Source: Tretioscincus oriximinensis (Eukaryota; Chordata; Lepidosauria; Squamata; Gymnophthalmidae). From it: a stretch of DNA of 64,000 nt. The position numbers were made by a program, and so were the translations under genes. The notes beneath the pieces are model-generated. The model ran no database searches. It saw only the letters and a program-made list of their open reading frames with translations, and had not been told where the DNA came from. Location: positions 2,690,094 through 2,754,093 of the forward strand of contig JAJVDF010000019.1 of NCBI GenBank assembly GCA_022410635.1. The letters run 5' to 3'. Shown here one piece after another: positions 10,226-20,504 of this stretch. Within the stretch, counting starts at the first letter, position 1; each line of letters starts with the position of its first letter.

Positions 10226-10288
10226 GAGAAGGCTTCTCCTGTTAGTCTCTAAGTGCTACTAGTCTCTTTGCTGGACNGAGAAGGCTTC
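10226..10288 (+). mobile_element. 41-bp Penelope-like insertion with 11-bp target duplication
   Basis: 'gagaaggcttc' at 10226-10236 recurs exactly at 10278-10288. Between them are 41 bp ('tcctgttagtctctaagtgc' to 'ctttgctggacn') identical in type to the last part of the Penelope-like terminal repeat. It ends at the same 'tgctggac' position as the arms at 8342 and 28582. This is an extreme 5' truncation. Confidence 0.75.
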
Positions 10289-11461
10289 ACATCCTCATGG
10301 CTACTGGCATGACGATTAGGGGATGCCTGAATAAATGCGCTATAGAATATTCTGGGGAAAAGGGCATTTATTCTGAGTTGAGTGCCAAAAGTCCATTAGC
10401 AGGTATGATGGAGACATCATGTGTGCACTACGAAAGATGTAGAAAAACTGCATGTGCACGTGACCTAAACCATTCAAACCAGGTCTGTTCAGGAAAGCAT
10501 CATGGTGCACATTTTTCATTGTTAAATAAGTTCTATTTTTCTAAGGATGACCTTAATTTCAAAAGAGACACCATATTTGCTAAGTACAATACGCACACAA
10601 TGTCATACTTGAAGAAATTTCTCGAGGTATCTATTTAAGACATCCCAGGAAGAAATAATTATATACTTGCCAGTTCCTCGTCAGGTTAAATTTTGTTTCA
10701 TTTGGAATGTTACACAGCAAAATCATCGGGATGTTGCACTATTACAAAGCTGACACCACATCACTAAAATACTTAATGTAGATTAATTAGCAACTAAGTA
10801 ATTCTTGAAATATAAAAGACAGTGGTTAGCAAAATGGAATCTGCAATTAATGCACACAAGCCAGATCTCCTTAACAATGGGAAATCTTAATTATCTGAGT
10901 GTGCCATTTATATTCAACTTGTAGCATCCTATCTTGTCATCACTATTCAGATGTCATGGGTGAATTTTCCATTTGCATTCTTTAAGCATAGTTAAGCAAG
11001 TCAGAAAAGAGGAAATAAAATGTTTTATAAGTCATTCACAAGGCTCTGTAGATTAAATAAGATTGCAGACTTTCAGCTCCACTGAAGGGATCCCATTTTG
11101 TGACCCTCATGGACAGCTGCTTAGCACAGCAGTTAAAATTTGGCATAATACGTGCATATTACGGAACACTAAGGTAGATAATGTATCCTCAAATTCAAAT
11201 CAGAATTTTTGGTAGAGTTTAATTCTTAGTAGCTTTCTCTTGGGATGTTTCTACAATAGGAATATATACGTTCATCAGGTATTATCCTGAACCTCTGCAT
11301 AAAACNTATCGGGTAACTAGTTGCCTTTCTGAAATTTTATTTTAATATTTTATTGCAAAATGTAAATAAAGAAATATAAGCTATTAAACAGTACAAATAT
11401 AAATGGAGTATAAACAATTGTATTTACTGTGTACTATGGCATGTNTAGGAAGCAGGATGAA
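10289..11461. other. AT-rich DNA, no gene seen
   Basis: A 113-codon plus-strand frame at 10297-10638 has no recognisable domain and is regarded as chance. The rest is AT-rich. Confidence 0.4.
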
Positions 11462-11640
11462 TGGGTCAGTTGACTAAGTGCCAGTCTTTCATCTGAGAGA
11501 TCAGGTTTCGAGGCCCTGTGTTGGATGTGGAGAGTGGTGAGTGCCTTCTACTAGCCTGCAGCTCTAGACAAAGGAGTAATTTCAGCAGATTCAGCTTATA
11601 TTGCAGGCAGCATCTGCTGAAATTTTCTCTTTTACACATC
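11462..11640 (+). repeat. tRNA-derived SINE
   Basis: 'gggtcagttgactaagtgcc' (box A-like) and 'gagatcaggtttcgaggccc' (box B-like), then 'gtgagtgccttctactagcctgc'. Collinear with 49605-49730. The distal part has a hairpin ('atttcagcagat' with 'atctgctgaaat', 11578-11624) not seen in the other copy. Confidence 0.65.
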
Positions 11641-11684
11641 TATTAAAGAATAAGAATAATCTGGTTTTTGTACCCCACTCTAAT

Positions 11685-11740
11685 GACTCAGAGCAGTTTA
11701 CAAGGTTATTTTTCACCCAAAGGCTTATATTTATTTTAGC
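11685..11740 (-). repeat. LINE tail relic, minus strand
   Basis: 'accccactctaatgactcag' and 'agcagtttacaaggtta' match the reverse-complemented tail of squamate LINE/SINE repeats, also at 15203, 15885, 58556, 60120 and 62395. Confidence 0.4.
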
Positions 11741-12041
11741 TTCCCCACCTTGTTGTGGTGGTACCTATTAATCTACTTGTACATATCTTTGCTTTCAAAT
11801 ACCTAGGTTGGTTATAACTGAGGCCAATAGAAGGTGCTCACCCCTCTCCAAGCCAACACATGGGTCTCGAAATCCATTATCTCAGTTGAAACACCACAGC
11901 TCTTAANCTATGCATCACTGTGCCACATTCATGCCCTGATTTTTTTCTATCTATTTTTAATCTCAATCACAATACGGTCATGTCTCAGAAACCTTCTGTC
12001 TATAGATTCTCTTAATATGTATCTTACAATCCTGTCTAGAN

Positions 12042-12685
12042 ACCTTCCTAATACGGTATCTTATTTATCATCCCTACCTAGGGTTGCCATATTTTGGCAG
12101 CCCAAAACCGGGACGGGGTGTGTGTGCGCACGCACACATGCGCATACACACACACACACGCTTGTGGTGAGACAGGGAGTACAGAACTGCACAAAAGCTC
12201 TACTCTCCTGTCAAAGCCCCAAGAGCTTTTCCTCTGCTGGAGGCAAATTGGTGTGCTCTGCTTGACAGCAGGCACGAAATCCCTCCTCCTGCTCCTTTGC
12301 CTTTAAAATCCTGGATTTTTACATTCCCTGATGCAGCATCGGTGAATGTAAAAATCCAGGATTTTCTCTTAAAACCCAGAGGGGACAATATTTTAGTCCC
12401 CAAAACCGGAATTGCCCCGCCTTCCTTACCCCTACCCAAATCTGTGGTAATATACTCTACAGCTAGACACACACTCAGTCACTCCTCAGTAGGTACCACC
12501 ATATATTTCACAAACTAGGGAACTTGGGTTAATCTTTAACTATACCCACTCAGCCTCCCTTTACAAGAATTTTGGTCTTGTTTTACAGTAGCTCTGGCTG
12601 GGATCTCTAGCTGGACTAGAGACCACTAAGTGAGTACCTTGTTTTGGACCTTCCTAATTCTGTACCTTATTTATCACCCCTACCA
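12042..12685. repeat. Unclassified foldback-containing block between 38-bp direct repeats
   Basis: 'accttcctaat.c.gta.ctt' followed by 'atttatca.ccctacc' occurs at 12042-12079 and 12648-12685 with a few mismatches. Between them lie a 'gggttgccatattttgg' start, a CA/TG microsatellite (12118-12161), a perfect 22-bp hairpin (12305-12326 with 12344-12365) and 'ccccaaaaccggaattgccc', which echoes 'gcccaaaaccgggac' at 12102. It may be a duplication or an inserted DNA transposon. Confidence 0.45.
12118..12161. repeat. (GT)n/(CA)n microsatellite
   Basis: Alternating purine-pyrimidine tract 'gtgtgtgtgcgcacgcacaca' type with imperfect units. It could adopt Z-DNA. Confidence 0.8.
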
Positions 12686-14574
12686 AAATCTCACTCTTTT
12701 TGTGTGCTGCAAGTTTTAATACCAACCGCAAACAAAAAAACTGCCANCAACCCACTGATTTTTAAAAATCAATGCACCTCTCTGCCAATGGTTTCCACCC
12801 CTTCAATTTAAAGAAATGCCACTCATTTATGTTCCTTCATCACAACNTGGGGAAGAGAGGATCTGAACTATTTACTCATACTTCTTTATTTATGTATATT
12901 TTTCCACAAAATAGGGCAAAATAAGTAATGTCCAATAATTTAATATAATAAAAGAGAAAAATTTCTGTGGAAAATAATATTCTTAATAGTCTGAAAGACA
13001 AGAACAATNCTATTATCATAAACGATTATACCCATCTCATTTGTGTGCATTAATGAAAAGCAGGAGGGTTCTTTTATTTATTTTACTACTGGCTAGCATT
13101 TTTTGTTGATGATGAAGATTTGTTCATATTGAATAATGAGAAGAGTCTTCATGTACATATTCTCTTAAATTACAGAGTCTTGGGAAATATGCCTGCATTT
13201 TTCTTCCTGGATGCAGATGGCATCTGCCAAAAACCTCAGAGAGTCAGAATTTCTCTGGCAGACTATCATTTAGAAAGATCAATACATAACTATCTGACAC
13301 CATATCAAGTTCGATCATACCGGTATCATGAGGCAATCTTCATGATCTTGCATTTCTAAAAGAGGATTATGATTATCTATTTGACATCTCATGCTTCATG
13401 GAGACATTTTTAATTCTTTCAAAACAAGGTTTACTCACTGATATAATACAGAGCTCAGAGAGGTTCAAAGCAATTGTGCAAGAATAAACTATATTTAAGC
13501 ATTTTACATTATAGTTCTGTCTCCTCCCTATCAAAATCTTTAGAAACTCATATTACTACCTTTGTTTTGGGTGGAAGAAATTGGATATCCCAAAGTATTC
13601 TAAGATCAGTCTTTTTAGTTTTGAATCTGTCCGTAGTAGCTATCAGCAGCAGTGAGTGCTTATGCTGAGAGTATCCATAGATTAGCAGAACAACTATTGC
13701 TAAAAAAAGCAGAAGTCTGTTTTAATTTTAAGGAGGTGAAGAATATGGCTCTTTACAACTCAAAACATCACAGATTCTGTGTTGAAAAACAGGAATCAAA
13801 TTCTCCTTTGTTTATTAAAAAACTGAAGTCAGTCACCTGTTAATCAGCCTGCATCATGGGGTGCTGTAAGTATTAAATGAGGAGGGGTAGGAAGAAAATT
13901 ATATCTGCTTTGAACAATTTGGGAAAAAACCTGTGATGTAATATCAAAATAAATATTTCATCCTACTCCAACCAAAAAACTCAGAGATAGGAAAGCTGTC
14001 ATCACGGGTAGCAATTCTGTACAATGTTTACATATAGTTCATCCTCACACATTCTGCTGTGAATCATTTTGAGCTCCAGGCATTCCATATTTCAATNGCT
14101 TTCAAGCTTTATGGAAAGCCAAGAAACGTGATCACTGCCAACCTAGTATCTGCAAGGGGTCAGCTCATTAACATGCGGCAACATGCAGAAAGGTGATTCA
14201 CATCTAATTCTGAACAGCTGACATCAGTCACACAGTGGTTTTAGCAGCTGGTCCTGTCAACTGCATGTTGCAGTTATGTTATTCTCTTCTCAGTGAGTCC
14301 TGAATATCTACAGACAAATTCCCTTGGGCTCACTAGGCCTTGCTTTACACATTCATAATCCCCAGGCCTTGACTGGTGCCTTCATTCATGCATGCAGACA
14401 ATCCATCTACGGCTTATGTTTATAGTGTTTTCCATTTTTATAAACTGAAAGGTGCTCACAAAATATGATAATACATTAAGAGCAAAATTATTTCCATAAT
14501 GACACTAACAACATACATTAAGACAAAACGTACAAAAGTCCAACTAAGGCCTCCTCCACAAGATGAGTAAAATC
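12686..14574. other. AT-rich DNA, no gene seen
   Basis: A 79-codon frame at 13120-13359 and neighbours have no recognised features. No repeat identified. Confidence 0.45.
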
Positions 14575-14721
14575 CTCTGTCATCATTGTATTCTTTTAGA
14601 AGATCTTTGAAGATGCATCTCTTCAACCTGGCCTTTGGTTGAAGAAATGCTGTTTTTCCTTTTTTTCCCTCCCCTTTAGCTATTGTTTGTTACTGTTTTA
14701 AAGTGTTAATTTTGTACTGTT
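14575..14721 (+). repeat. CR1/L2-type LINE 3' tail
   Basis: 'ttcttttagaagatctttga', 'catctcttcaacctggcctt' and 'tttgtactgtttgtatta' parallel 48925-49175. No coding sequence beyond a few codons. Confidence 0.6.
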
Positions 14722-14889
14722 TGTATTATTGAGGTGCAGTGTACAAATATAAATAAATAAATAATTTAAAAACAATTTCACTCATTTATACCTACAAATT
14801 CTGTCTGTATTATTGAGGTGCGGGGTATAAATATAAATAAATAAATAATTTAAAAACTATTTCACTCATTTATACCTACAAAATCTGCC
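14722..14889. repeat. 84-bp tandem duplication of a LINE tail
   Basis: Unit 14722-14805 is repeated at 14806-14889 with about six mismatches ('gaggtgcagtgtac' against 'gaggtgcggggtat'). Each unit contains the (AAAT)n tail plus 3' flanking DNA ('ttcactcatttatacctac'), so the duplication happened after the LINE had inserted. Confidence 0.8.
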
Positions 14890-14934
14890 TGGAGCTGTCA
14901 AGAGGAAATAGGGAAGANGCTACCATGCATGTTA

Positions 14935-15200
14935 GCCAGCTGCGATTCTGCAGTCCTGTTGACTAGTGTCTCCTTGTGGTACCTGAATTCCCAAAACAGC
15001 ATGTGCACCCATCAGGCTGCTCAATAGGAGATTGCTGATTTCTAAAATGATCAGTAATCACAGATTCTGCATGCATATTCACATATTCCCAAGTGGATAA
15101 TGGAAGCTTCATTATCATATGGTGTGGAGTCATCTTGATGATACTACAATTGCTGTAAGAAAACCTCTTGTGTTTACAGCCTGAACTTATATAACACATT
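14935..15200 (-). repeat. Unclassified repeat shared with 50085-50215
   Basis: Plus-strand 'ttcccaagtggataatggaa', 'gcttcattatcatatggtg' and 'tcttgatgat' match 50150-50208 ('ttcccaagtggataactgaa', 'gctccattaccacgtgggg', 'cttaatcat'). The minus-strand frames share an 'LSTWE' block, which could be coding descent or simple DNA similarity. Family not recognised. Confidence 0.4.
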
Positions 15201-15202
15201 AC

Positions 15203-15345
15203 TGTATTTATTTATTTATTTATTTATTTTATTCACATTTTTATGCTGCATATACCTGTAGGTCTCAGGGTGGTTAATAATAAAATAATAATTATATATA
15301 TTACTTATAATATATATAATAAATAATAATTATATATTGTATTAT
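15203..15345 (-). repeat. (TTTA)n, LINE tail (minus) and TA-rich tract
   Basis: 'tatttatttatttatttatt' leads into 'gcatatacctgtaggtctca', the reverse complement of the LINE tail, then a 60-bp ATTATATA-rich tract. Confidence 0.6.
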
Positions 15346-15518
15346 ATATGCCTCTTTCAACAAAACCCTTCTCACCTGCCCTACTCTCAGATACAGTTGT
15401 TTTAATATGTTGGTTTGGTTTTAATGTGTTGACATTTTTTTGTAAACTGCCCTGAGACCTTTGGGTTTAGAGCATAATAGAAATGAAAATAAATAAATAA
15501 ATAAATAAAAATAAATTA
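15346..15518 (+). repeat. CR1/L2-type LINE 3' tail
   Basis: 'ccctgagacctttgggttta' followed by '(aaat)n' at 15480-15510, on the opposite strand to the preceding tail. Confidence 0.6.
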
Positions 15519-15884
15519 CACTCTCTTGGCAGTGTCACCCCTTCCAGCAGTTAAGGGTTCAGACATGTCGGATGGCATTCTTGGTCATTATCCTCCTGTC
15601 TGAGGTAAATCAGGATGAAAATTAAATGGAGGACAGTTTCTGAAAGTTCAATGCTGAATAAGTGTTTTAGAATCAGATCTGTGGCCAATTTAATTTGGGG
15701 GACACAATTCTCATAGTGGCAGCCAATTAAGGCTGAGTTTAACAAGCAAGGCAACCGCCCAATAATTTTCCTTACTTTCAAATCTCCCTGAAATTAGGTA
15801 TGAAGATGTTCTTTACCCTTTTCTTTGGCTGACAACAGATCCCCTCCATATGCATGTTCTTTTTGTTTTAGGAGATTTTAGTTT

Positions 15885-15965
15885 ATTATAATTTTATTTA
15901 TTTTTGAATTTATGTCCCACCCTTCACCAAAGGTCCCAGAGTGGGTAACAGAAAAATAAAAGTAA
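15885..15965 (-). repeat. LINE tail relic, minus strand
   Basis: 'ttatttatttttgaatttat' and 'gtcccacccttcaccaaagg' are the reverse-complemented tail block. A shorter relic is at 16215-16275 ('ttgcatattgcagtctcaag'). Confidence 0.5.
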
Positions 15966-16564
15966 TATAAAAACATTGGTAACACATTTAAATGACCAAA
16001 TCCTCCCTCCTGTCCACCCTCAATCCTTGAAGGATAATTGCAGAGAGAAGATAGGAATCAAAATCCATAATTGTTTTCATATATTCTGTTATGATTATCC
16101 CGAGATCCTTACATGTGGGCAGGAAAGAAATATAAATAAATACACGATAGAGCATGCATCATGCTACAATACTCTGTATACTATACACCATATTGGATAC
16201 ACCATGCTTCATAAAACCACACACTACATTTATGTTAGTTTTATTTGCATATTGCAGTCTCAAGGCAGTTAACAATAATTTATAAACTTATCAGCAATCA
16301 AAACGGCAATGAAATTAAAGAACATAATTTTTTATGGGTAAGTTGTGACAAAGAAAGCACTGGCAAAAATTTAAATGGGCACTTTCACAATGGAAATTTT
16401 AAAACAAAGATGATGGTCTTCCAAGGTTCTGAGTTAAAACAATTGTTTTCTTATATACATTGTTCCCAATTGTTCTAAACTNAGGATTCAAAGCTTGTGG
16501 CATTTGCTAAAATCACCTACTGATTTACTTGCCATGAAAGGAGGAGAGGGGAAACCACACCATT
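15966..16564. other. Unassigned DNA, no gene seen
   Basis: A palindromic-looking stretch at 16160-16215 ('gtatactatacaccatattgg') and one LINE tail relic; nothing coding recognised. Confidence 0.35.
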
Positions 16565-17165
16565 CAAGTTGAACATAGAATTTTATTAACTTAGTTAACA
16601 ATCATCAAAACCCCTAGCGCAACACGTGTAACATTAACCCAACCAAAAAGCTAATATTACATAACAAGTGCTTACTTACGGAACAAATAAACCCAGAAGT
16701 GGACAGAATTAGGCCATGGCTCAAGTAGGAGTGTGGTGGGCACAGTAGCTTTGCTGACAGCCCAGGTCAGCTGCCCGATCTGACACTGTAACCCACTGGG
16801 CCATGTACCGTGACAGGACAACCNCCATAACATTTGCCAGCTCAGGCTCTGCCAGTAGACCTTATGGACCATGCCCCCTTGATGTATGTCCCGGACTGCC
16901 CACTCCACTGGTGGGACAGCCCCCCTTGATCTAGGACCCCAAGCCTTCCATCAATATCTGACCCACCCATTTTATGGGTACTCACCAAAGGATCAAAGAG
17001 GCTTGAAGAGCTCTCAAGAATCCATCCTGTGTACAGCCCACATCAATGACTCCACACTTACGTTCAACCTACCATCCCCAATGGTAGGTACGCAACTTCA
17101 GAAGCCCTTTAGGAGGCCCCCCCAGCTATGAGGTGGTCGTGGGGATACCTGTTTCCAGGATTTTT
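16565..17165 (-). mobile_element. Family A terminal segment (diverged), 3' part of SGNH-bearing relic
   Basis: Begins 'ttttattaacttagttaac', similar to 'gtttattaagttaac' at 32301 and giving a minus-strand AATAAA at 16582-16587. It continues with 'ggccatggctcaagtaggag' (compare 'ggccatggcctgagtaggag' at 32452), 'ggatcaaagaggcttgaaga' and 'cctaccatccccaatggtag'. On the minus strand it lies directly 3' of the SGNH-like gene, as at 55055-56400. Confidence 0.65.
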
Positions 17166-17174
17166 TACTCCTTT

Positions 17175-17837
17175 CAGCCCGCCATGTTGCACCTGCCTGC
17201 TCTTCGCTAGACACCTCCTACTATACCAGCCATTCGAGTAAAGCTTCCTGTATTTTCTCTAGCCATGCCTGCATGCCTGCCTCCGACATGTGAACCCCAT
17301 CAGGCCTAAATAAGGCTGTTACTTTTGAGTTAAAAACCTTGTGCCACACTGCCATGCCTCCAGCTTGTGTCACCTTCCGGACGATTCTGGAGTTTATTCT
17401 CCGCCTGGAAAGATTTACCTTGTTGGAATCAGGAGTACTTTTCCACTACAGCCGGAGCAGTAATTGGGGCCAGAATAGCTTCGTATTGGGTAACAGGGCC
17501 ACAAATCTATCAAGATCTGCCGTAATCATGTTCAGCAACTGGACTCTCTTGTTATCTACCATGTTATTTTCTCCCAGCTTATAACAATGGTATCTGGAGC
17601 TTCCCAGCACTCAACGCTCCTGTGGAGTAAGGGGCACTACTCACACCAGCGCATGCTGCGTTTCACCATCCAGTAAACTCTTGTTCCCGGTGGCAGAATC
17701 AGGTCACGCATCCAGTGCGATAAAGCAGTGAGGCGACCGGCCAAGTATACGATGCTGTGTCCCATGATCCATACCCAGCGAGTAACTCCTAATACAAATG
17801 AAACAGAAACAGTATGATCAAGAACAAGAAAATGCAA
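17175..17837 (-). pseudogene. SGNH-hydrolase-like gene of a retroelement, decayed
   Basis: The minus-strand frame 17837-17637 contains 'WVWIMGHSIVYLAGR', matching the block I strand (GxS) of SGNH hydrolase-like domains. After a frame change, 'LGENNMVD' near 17560-17590 resembles block III (G-x-N-D, last residue changed). 'FRPDGVHMSEAG' near 17285-17320 is block V with D-x-x-H. The order and spacing of about 150-170 residues suit the family. Stops and at least one frameshift break it. SGNH-like domains of this kind are known in some tyrosine-recombinase retrotransposons of vertebrates. No recombinase or reverse transcriptase is visible here, so the class is inferred. A second copy is at 55561-56400. 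The substrate of these domains is not established. Confidence 0.65.
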
Positions 17838-18138
17838 CTGTGAAAGGATTAACTTTTTTTGCTTACGTTTTGCTTGTGATTTGCGCGCCGACCGGCTGCT
17901 TTGTTTATTGGCTGAAATTCAATAATGGGGTGGAGCGAGGAAAGAGCTATATTAACTGAGTCAACGGCTGTTGTACCTCATTTTCTGTCCTTTGATTGAT
18001 TGCTCAATTAGTGTCTTGATGCTGAAATAATTGCTAACTTCTGCCAAATAAACTAATTATTGTCAGAAGGACCTTGCCGCTTATCTCTTCTTGCTCAGAC
18101 ATTCATTAAAAGCTAACAGAAAGGACAGAAAATCAGGT
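17838..18138 (+). other. LTR-like or leader region upstream of a 132-codon frame
   Basis: Contains 'gtgatttgcgcgccgaccgg', a TATA-like 'gagctatattaac' at about 17945 and 'caaataaactaattattg' near 18045 (AATAAA). This TATA-to-AATAAA spacing of about 100 bp resembles the R-U5 part of an LTR. No second LTR was found, so this is only a candidate. Confidence 0.3.
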
Positions 18139-18534
18139 ATGGAACAAACGCCCCTCGGAGCTACCGGACAGGACCCAGAGAAGCCAAGAGAGGGAGGAGA
18201 CCAGCAGCAGGATTCTTCCAGCCCAGCTTCTCATCATTCCCAGAAAGAGGATACGATTGGAACTGAATCTCATCCACTGATTGACCTCCAGCCGGATTTG
18301 CAACGTCTGATTTTGCAAGGTAACACTAGGCCCTCACTCCATACCTGGATTACAACACCACTGGGTTTCTCTGGGGTTTTCTACCATCCACCCCAGGATT
18401 CCTCAATTATCCTCAGTAGAAGCTTTTTAGAAGGCTATGTGGAGAGACTGCATAACTCATTTCTAGCTAGAATGGCTGAAAAGAAATATGAAAGAGGTTT
18501 ATCAAATTACTCATGCCATGGACAGAGTGGATAA
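18139..18534 (+). CDS. Unrecognised 132-codon frame, possibly retroelement leader protein
   Basis: Open from the ATG at 18139; an in-frame ATG at 18091 would add 16 residues. The N-terminal 45 residues are rich in G, P, E, Q and S ('GATGQDPEKPREGGDQQQ'), then 'LIDLQPDLQRLILQGNTRPS', then a C-terminal part with 'SFLEGYVERLHNSFLARM'. The composition is better than random AT-rich DNA and the codons are GC-richer than the flanks. A neighbouring frame stays readable for some codons past the stop ('LMPWTEWIRR'), which suggests a frameshifted longer protein. It lies head-to-head with the SGNH relic. I do not recognise the family. A gag-like or leader protein of a retroelement is one option; a chance frame is another. 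Confidence 0.3.
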   Translation: MEQTPLGATGQDPEKPREGGDQQQDSSSPASHHSQKEDTIGTESHPLIDLQPDLQRLILQGNTRPSLHTWITTPLGFSGVFYHPPQDSSIILSRSFLEGYVERLHNSFLARMAEKKYERGLSNYSCHGQSG

Positions 18535-18714
18535 GGAGAAGTTTCTCTCCTGTTCTCCAAACACCAGAAACTGAATTTCAGAAGGAATGGGACAAATGAT
18601 TTGTTAAATTTAGAGCTTGTGGCTACAACTACAGTGTTGGCTACATCCTTGTATGGCTTTGNACAAATTAATGGAAGACTGGATGTTCATGGGTTAATGT
18701 TCAGTGGTTTCCAT

Positions 18715-18785
18715 TGTTAGAATTTGAACTGCTGAACTAGATAGACCATTGGTTGAATTCTGCAGCATATTTTTTATGCCTTTAT
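18715..18785 (-). repeat. CR1-like interspersed repeat, short copy
   Basis: 'ctgctgaactagatagacca' and 'ttggttgaattctgcagca' are the minus-strand form of the '(tggatcaggcc)...catctagtccagca' block seen at 1607, 8094, 30146, 31465 and 45303. Confidence 0.5.
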
Positions 18786-20504
18786 GCAGCTTTGACATGT
18801 CAAAAATTGTCCTCAGAACAGAATTTTAGTTGACAATTATTATAAACCTGCTCAGTATTCATTTAATACAAATAAAATTATTGAAAAATAGAAAAATCAG
18901 ATAACAGAAGATTAAATTAGAAGATAATGATTTGCTGAGAAATAAAACATTATACGAAGGTGCTAAAACACATTTCTCTCTCTTTTTTAAAGCAAAGCCT
19001 TTGACAAAACTTGTCAGGAGTAGCTCATGAGAAATGTATGTTGAATATGAAAGAAATGTCAGAGATGTATGCATTAGCTGGAATGAAAATATGTTCTGAC
19101 ACAGCTCATTTTTTAACAGTGACATATGTCAAAAATATGTTTGATGTTCTTGGAGAAATCTTCGTTTGATAGAAACCACTGTTAAATTACTTACTAATTA
19201 ATTGCCATTCAACATGGAAGCAGTATCTTATCCCTAATTTTATTTCTCTGTGTGTATATTTTAAGCATGTTTCTTATACAGGAAGACTTCAAGTTTGCCT
19301 CATTATCTACCTGCTTCCTTTGAGCTTTTTTAGAAATGCACCAAAGTTTTACAAGCAATCATCCTTGCTGAGAACACCAAGGAGAATACAATGTAGTACC
19401 AAAGAAACCCCTCCTTAGCAGAGAACATTCTAGAGTGAAAAAAGGTTTCAAGACAAGATGTTTCAGTCCATCAAAGGCTTGAAAGAAAATAACCAAACAA
19501 GTATACTACAGAAGAAAAAGTTTTTCCCTGTGTTTACTTGCATTGGCTGCTATTTTGAAAATTGGCGATTCACTGAGTGATTCTGAGATAGGCATGACCT
19601 CATGATACAACAGATTACATAACGGTATTGTTCCAACTTTTAGTCTACCTTCAGTCTTGAAGAACTGGACTCTCCAGAAGAAACTGTGAATGTGAGTGAT
19701 TAATCAGTTCAGGAGCAGCTCAAGGACCCACATTTATATGTCCATCATTATAAACTGTTTTGTATATTTTCACACTATTTTCCCAGTACTTCCCGTTATG
19801 CTAAAAAGATAGTTTTTTTCCAGTCAAGATTGACTCTGAGGCCTTGTTCATATATAGAAAAGAAGACCTCAAAAGCACATTAGACAGTGCAGTTCACTTA
19901 TAATCCACTGTCTGTAGTTCCGAATATTTATGAGAGCACAAAAATAGACTAGAGTGAATATAATTCTACTACTAAACTTTCTTGAGGTCATCTCAGAACC
20001 AGCTCATTCTGTGAATAGAGCATGGTGTACACATAAGGATGATTTCCGTCACCTTTTTGTGAGAAATTCTAGGGTCTGAACTTGAGACATTCTGTATGCA
20101 AAGCATACTCTAAATATATTGCATTAAAATAAAGAAAGGTTAAGAACACAAGAAGTCTTATTAGGACAGTTTTTGTTGAAGTGAAATCATTTTTTACAAA
20201 AAAAGCAAACAAAAACATTTTATTAACGTTTGTGCGTTACAAATATCCAGCAAATAGGTAATAAAATTATTCATCACTACATTGTTTTCTTTAATGAGCT
20301 GTACATTGATCATGGTATAATTCTCACAACATCATACAATACAATCAGCAACGATCTGCAATATAACTTACATCAGTCAGAAAAATCTGGTAAGAAAGGG
20401 AATCATTTTGAAAGGTTACTATAACTAATTGTAATGTTGTTTGTCTTTGAAAATTGTAATGAGTTATCTAGTCTTGACATTCTGAGAAAGGAGTCCATTT
20501 CTCT
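18786..20504. other. AT-rich DNA, no gene seen
   Basis: No coding or repeat structure recognised. The lower end may include the 3' UTR of the L1 relic that follows on the minus strand. Confidence 0.45.

Noticed and set aside
10297..10638. 113-codon frame as a gene
   Set aside because: Begins next to a transposon insertion, has no domain, and codon use looks like the background.
11462..11530. Functional tRNA gene
   Set aside because: Box A- and box B-like strings belong to a dispersed SINE also at 49605; no complete cloverleaf or acceptor stem.
13120..13359. 79-codon frame as a small protein
   Set aside because: AT-rich, no homologous copy, no recognisable motif.
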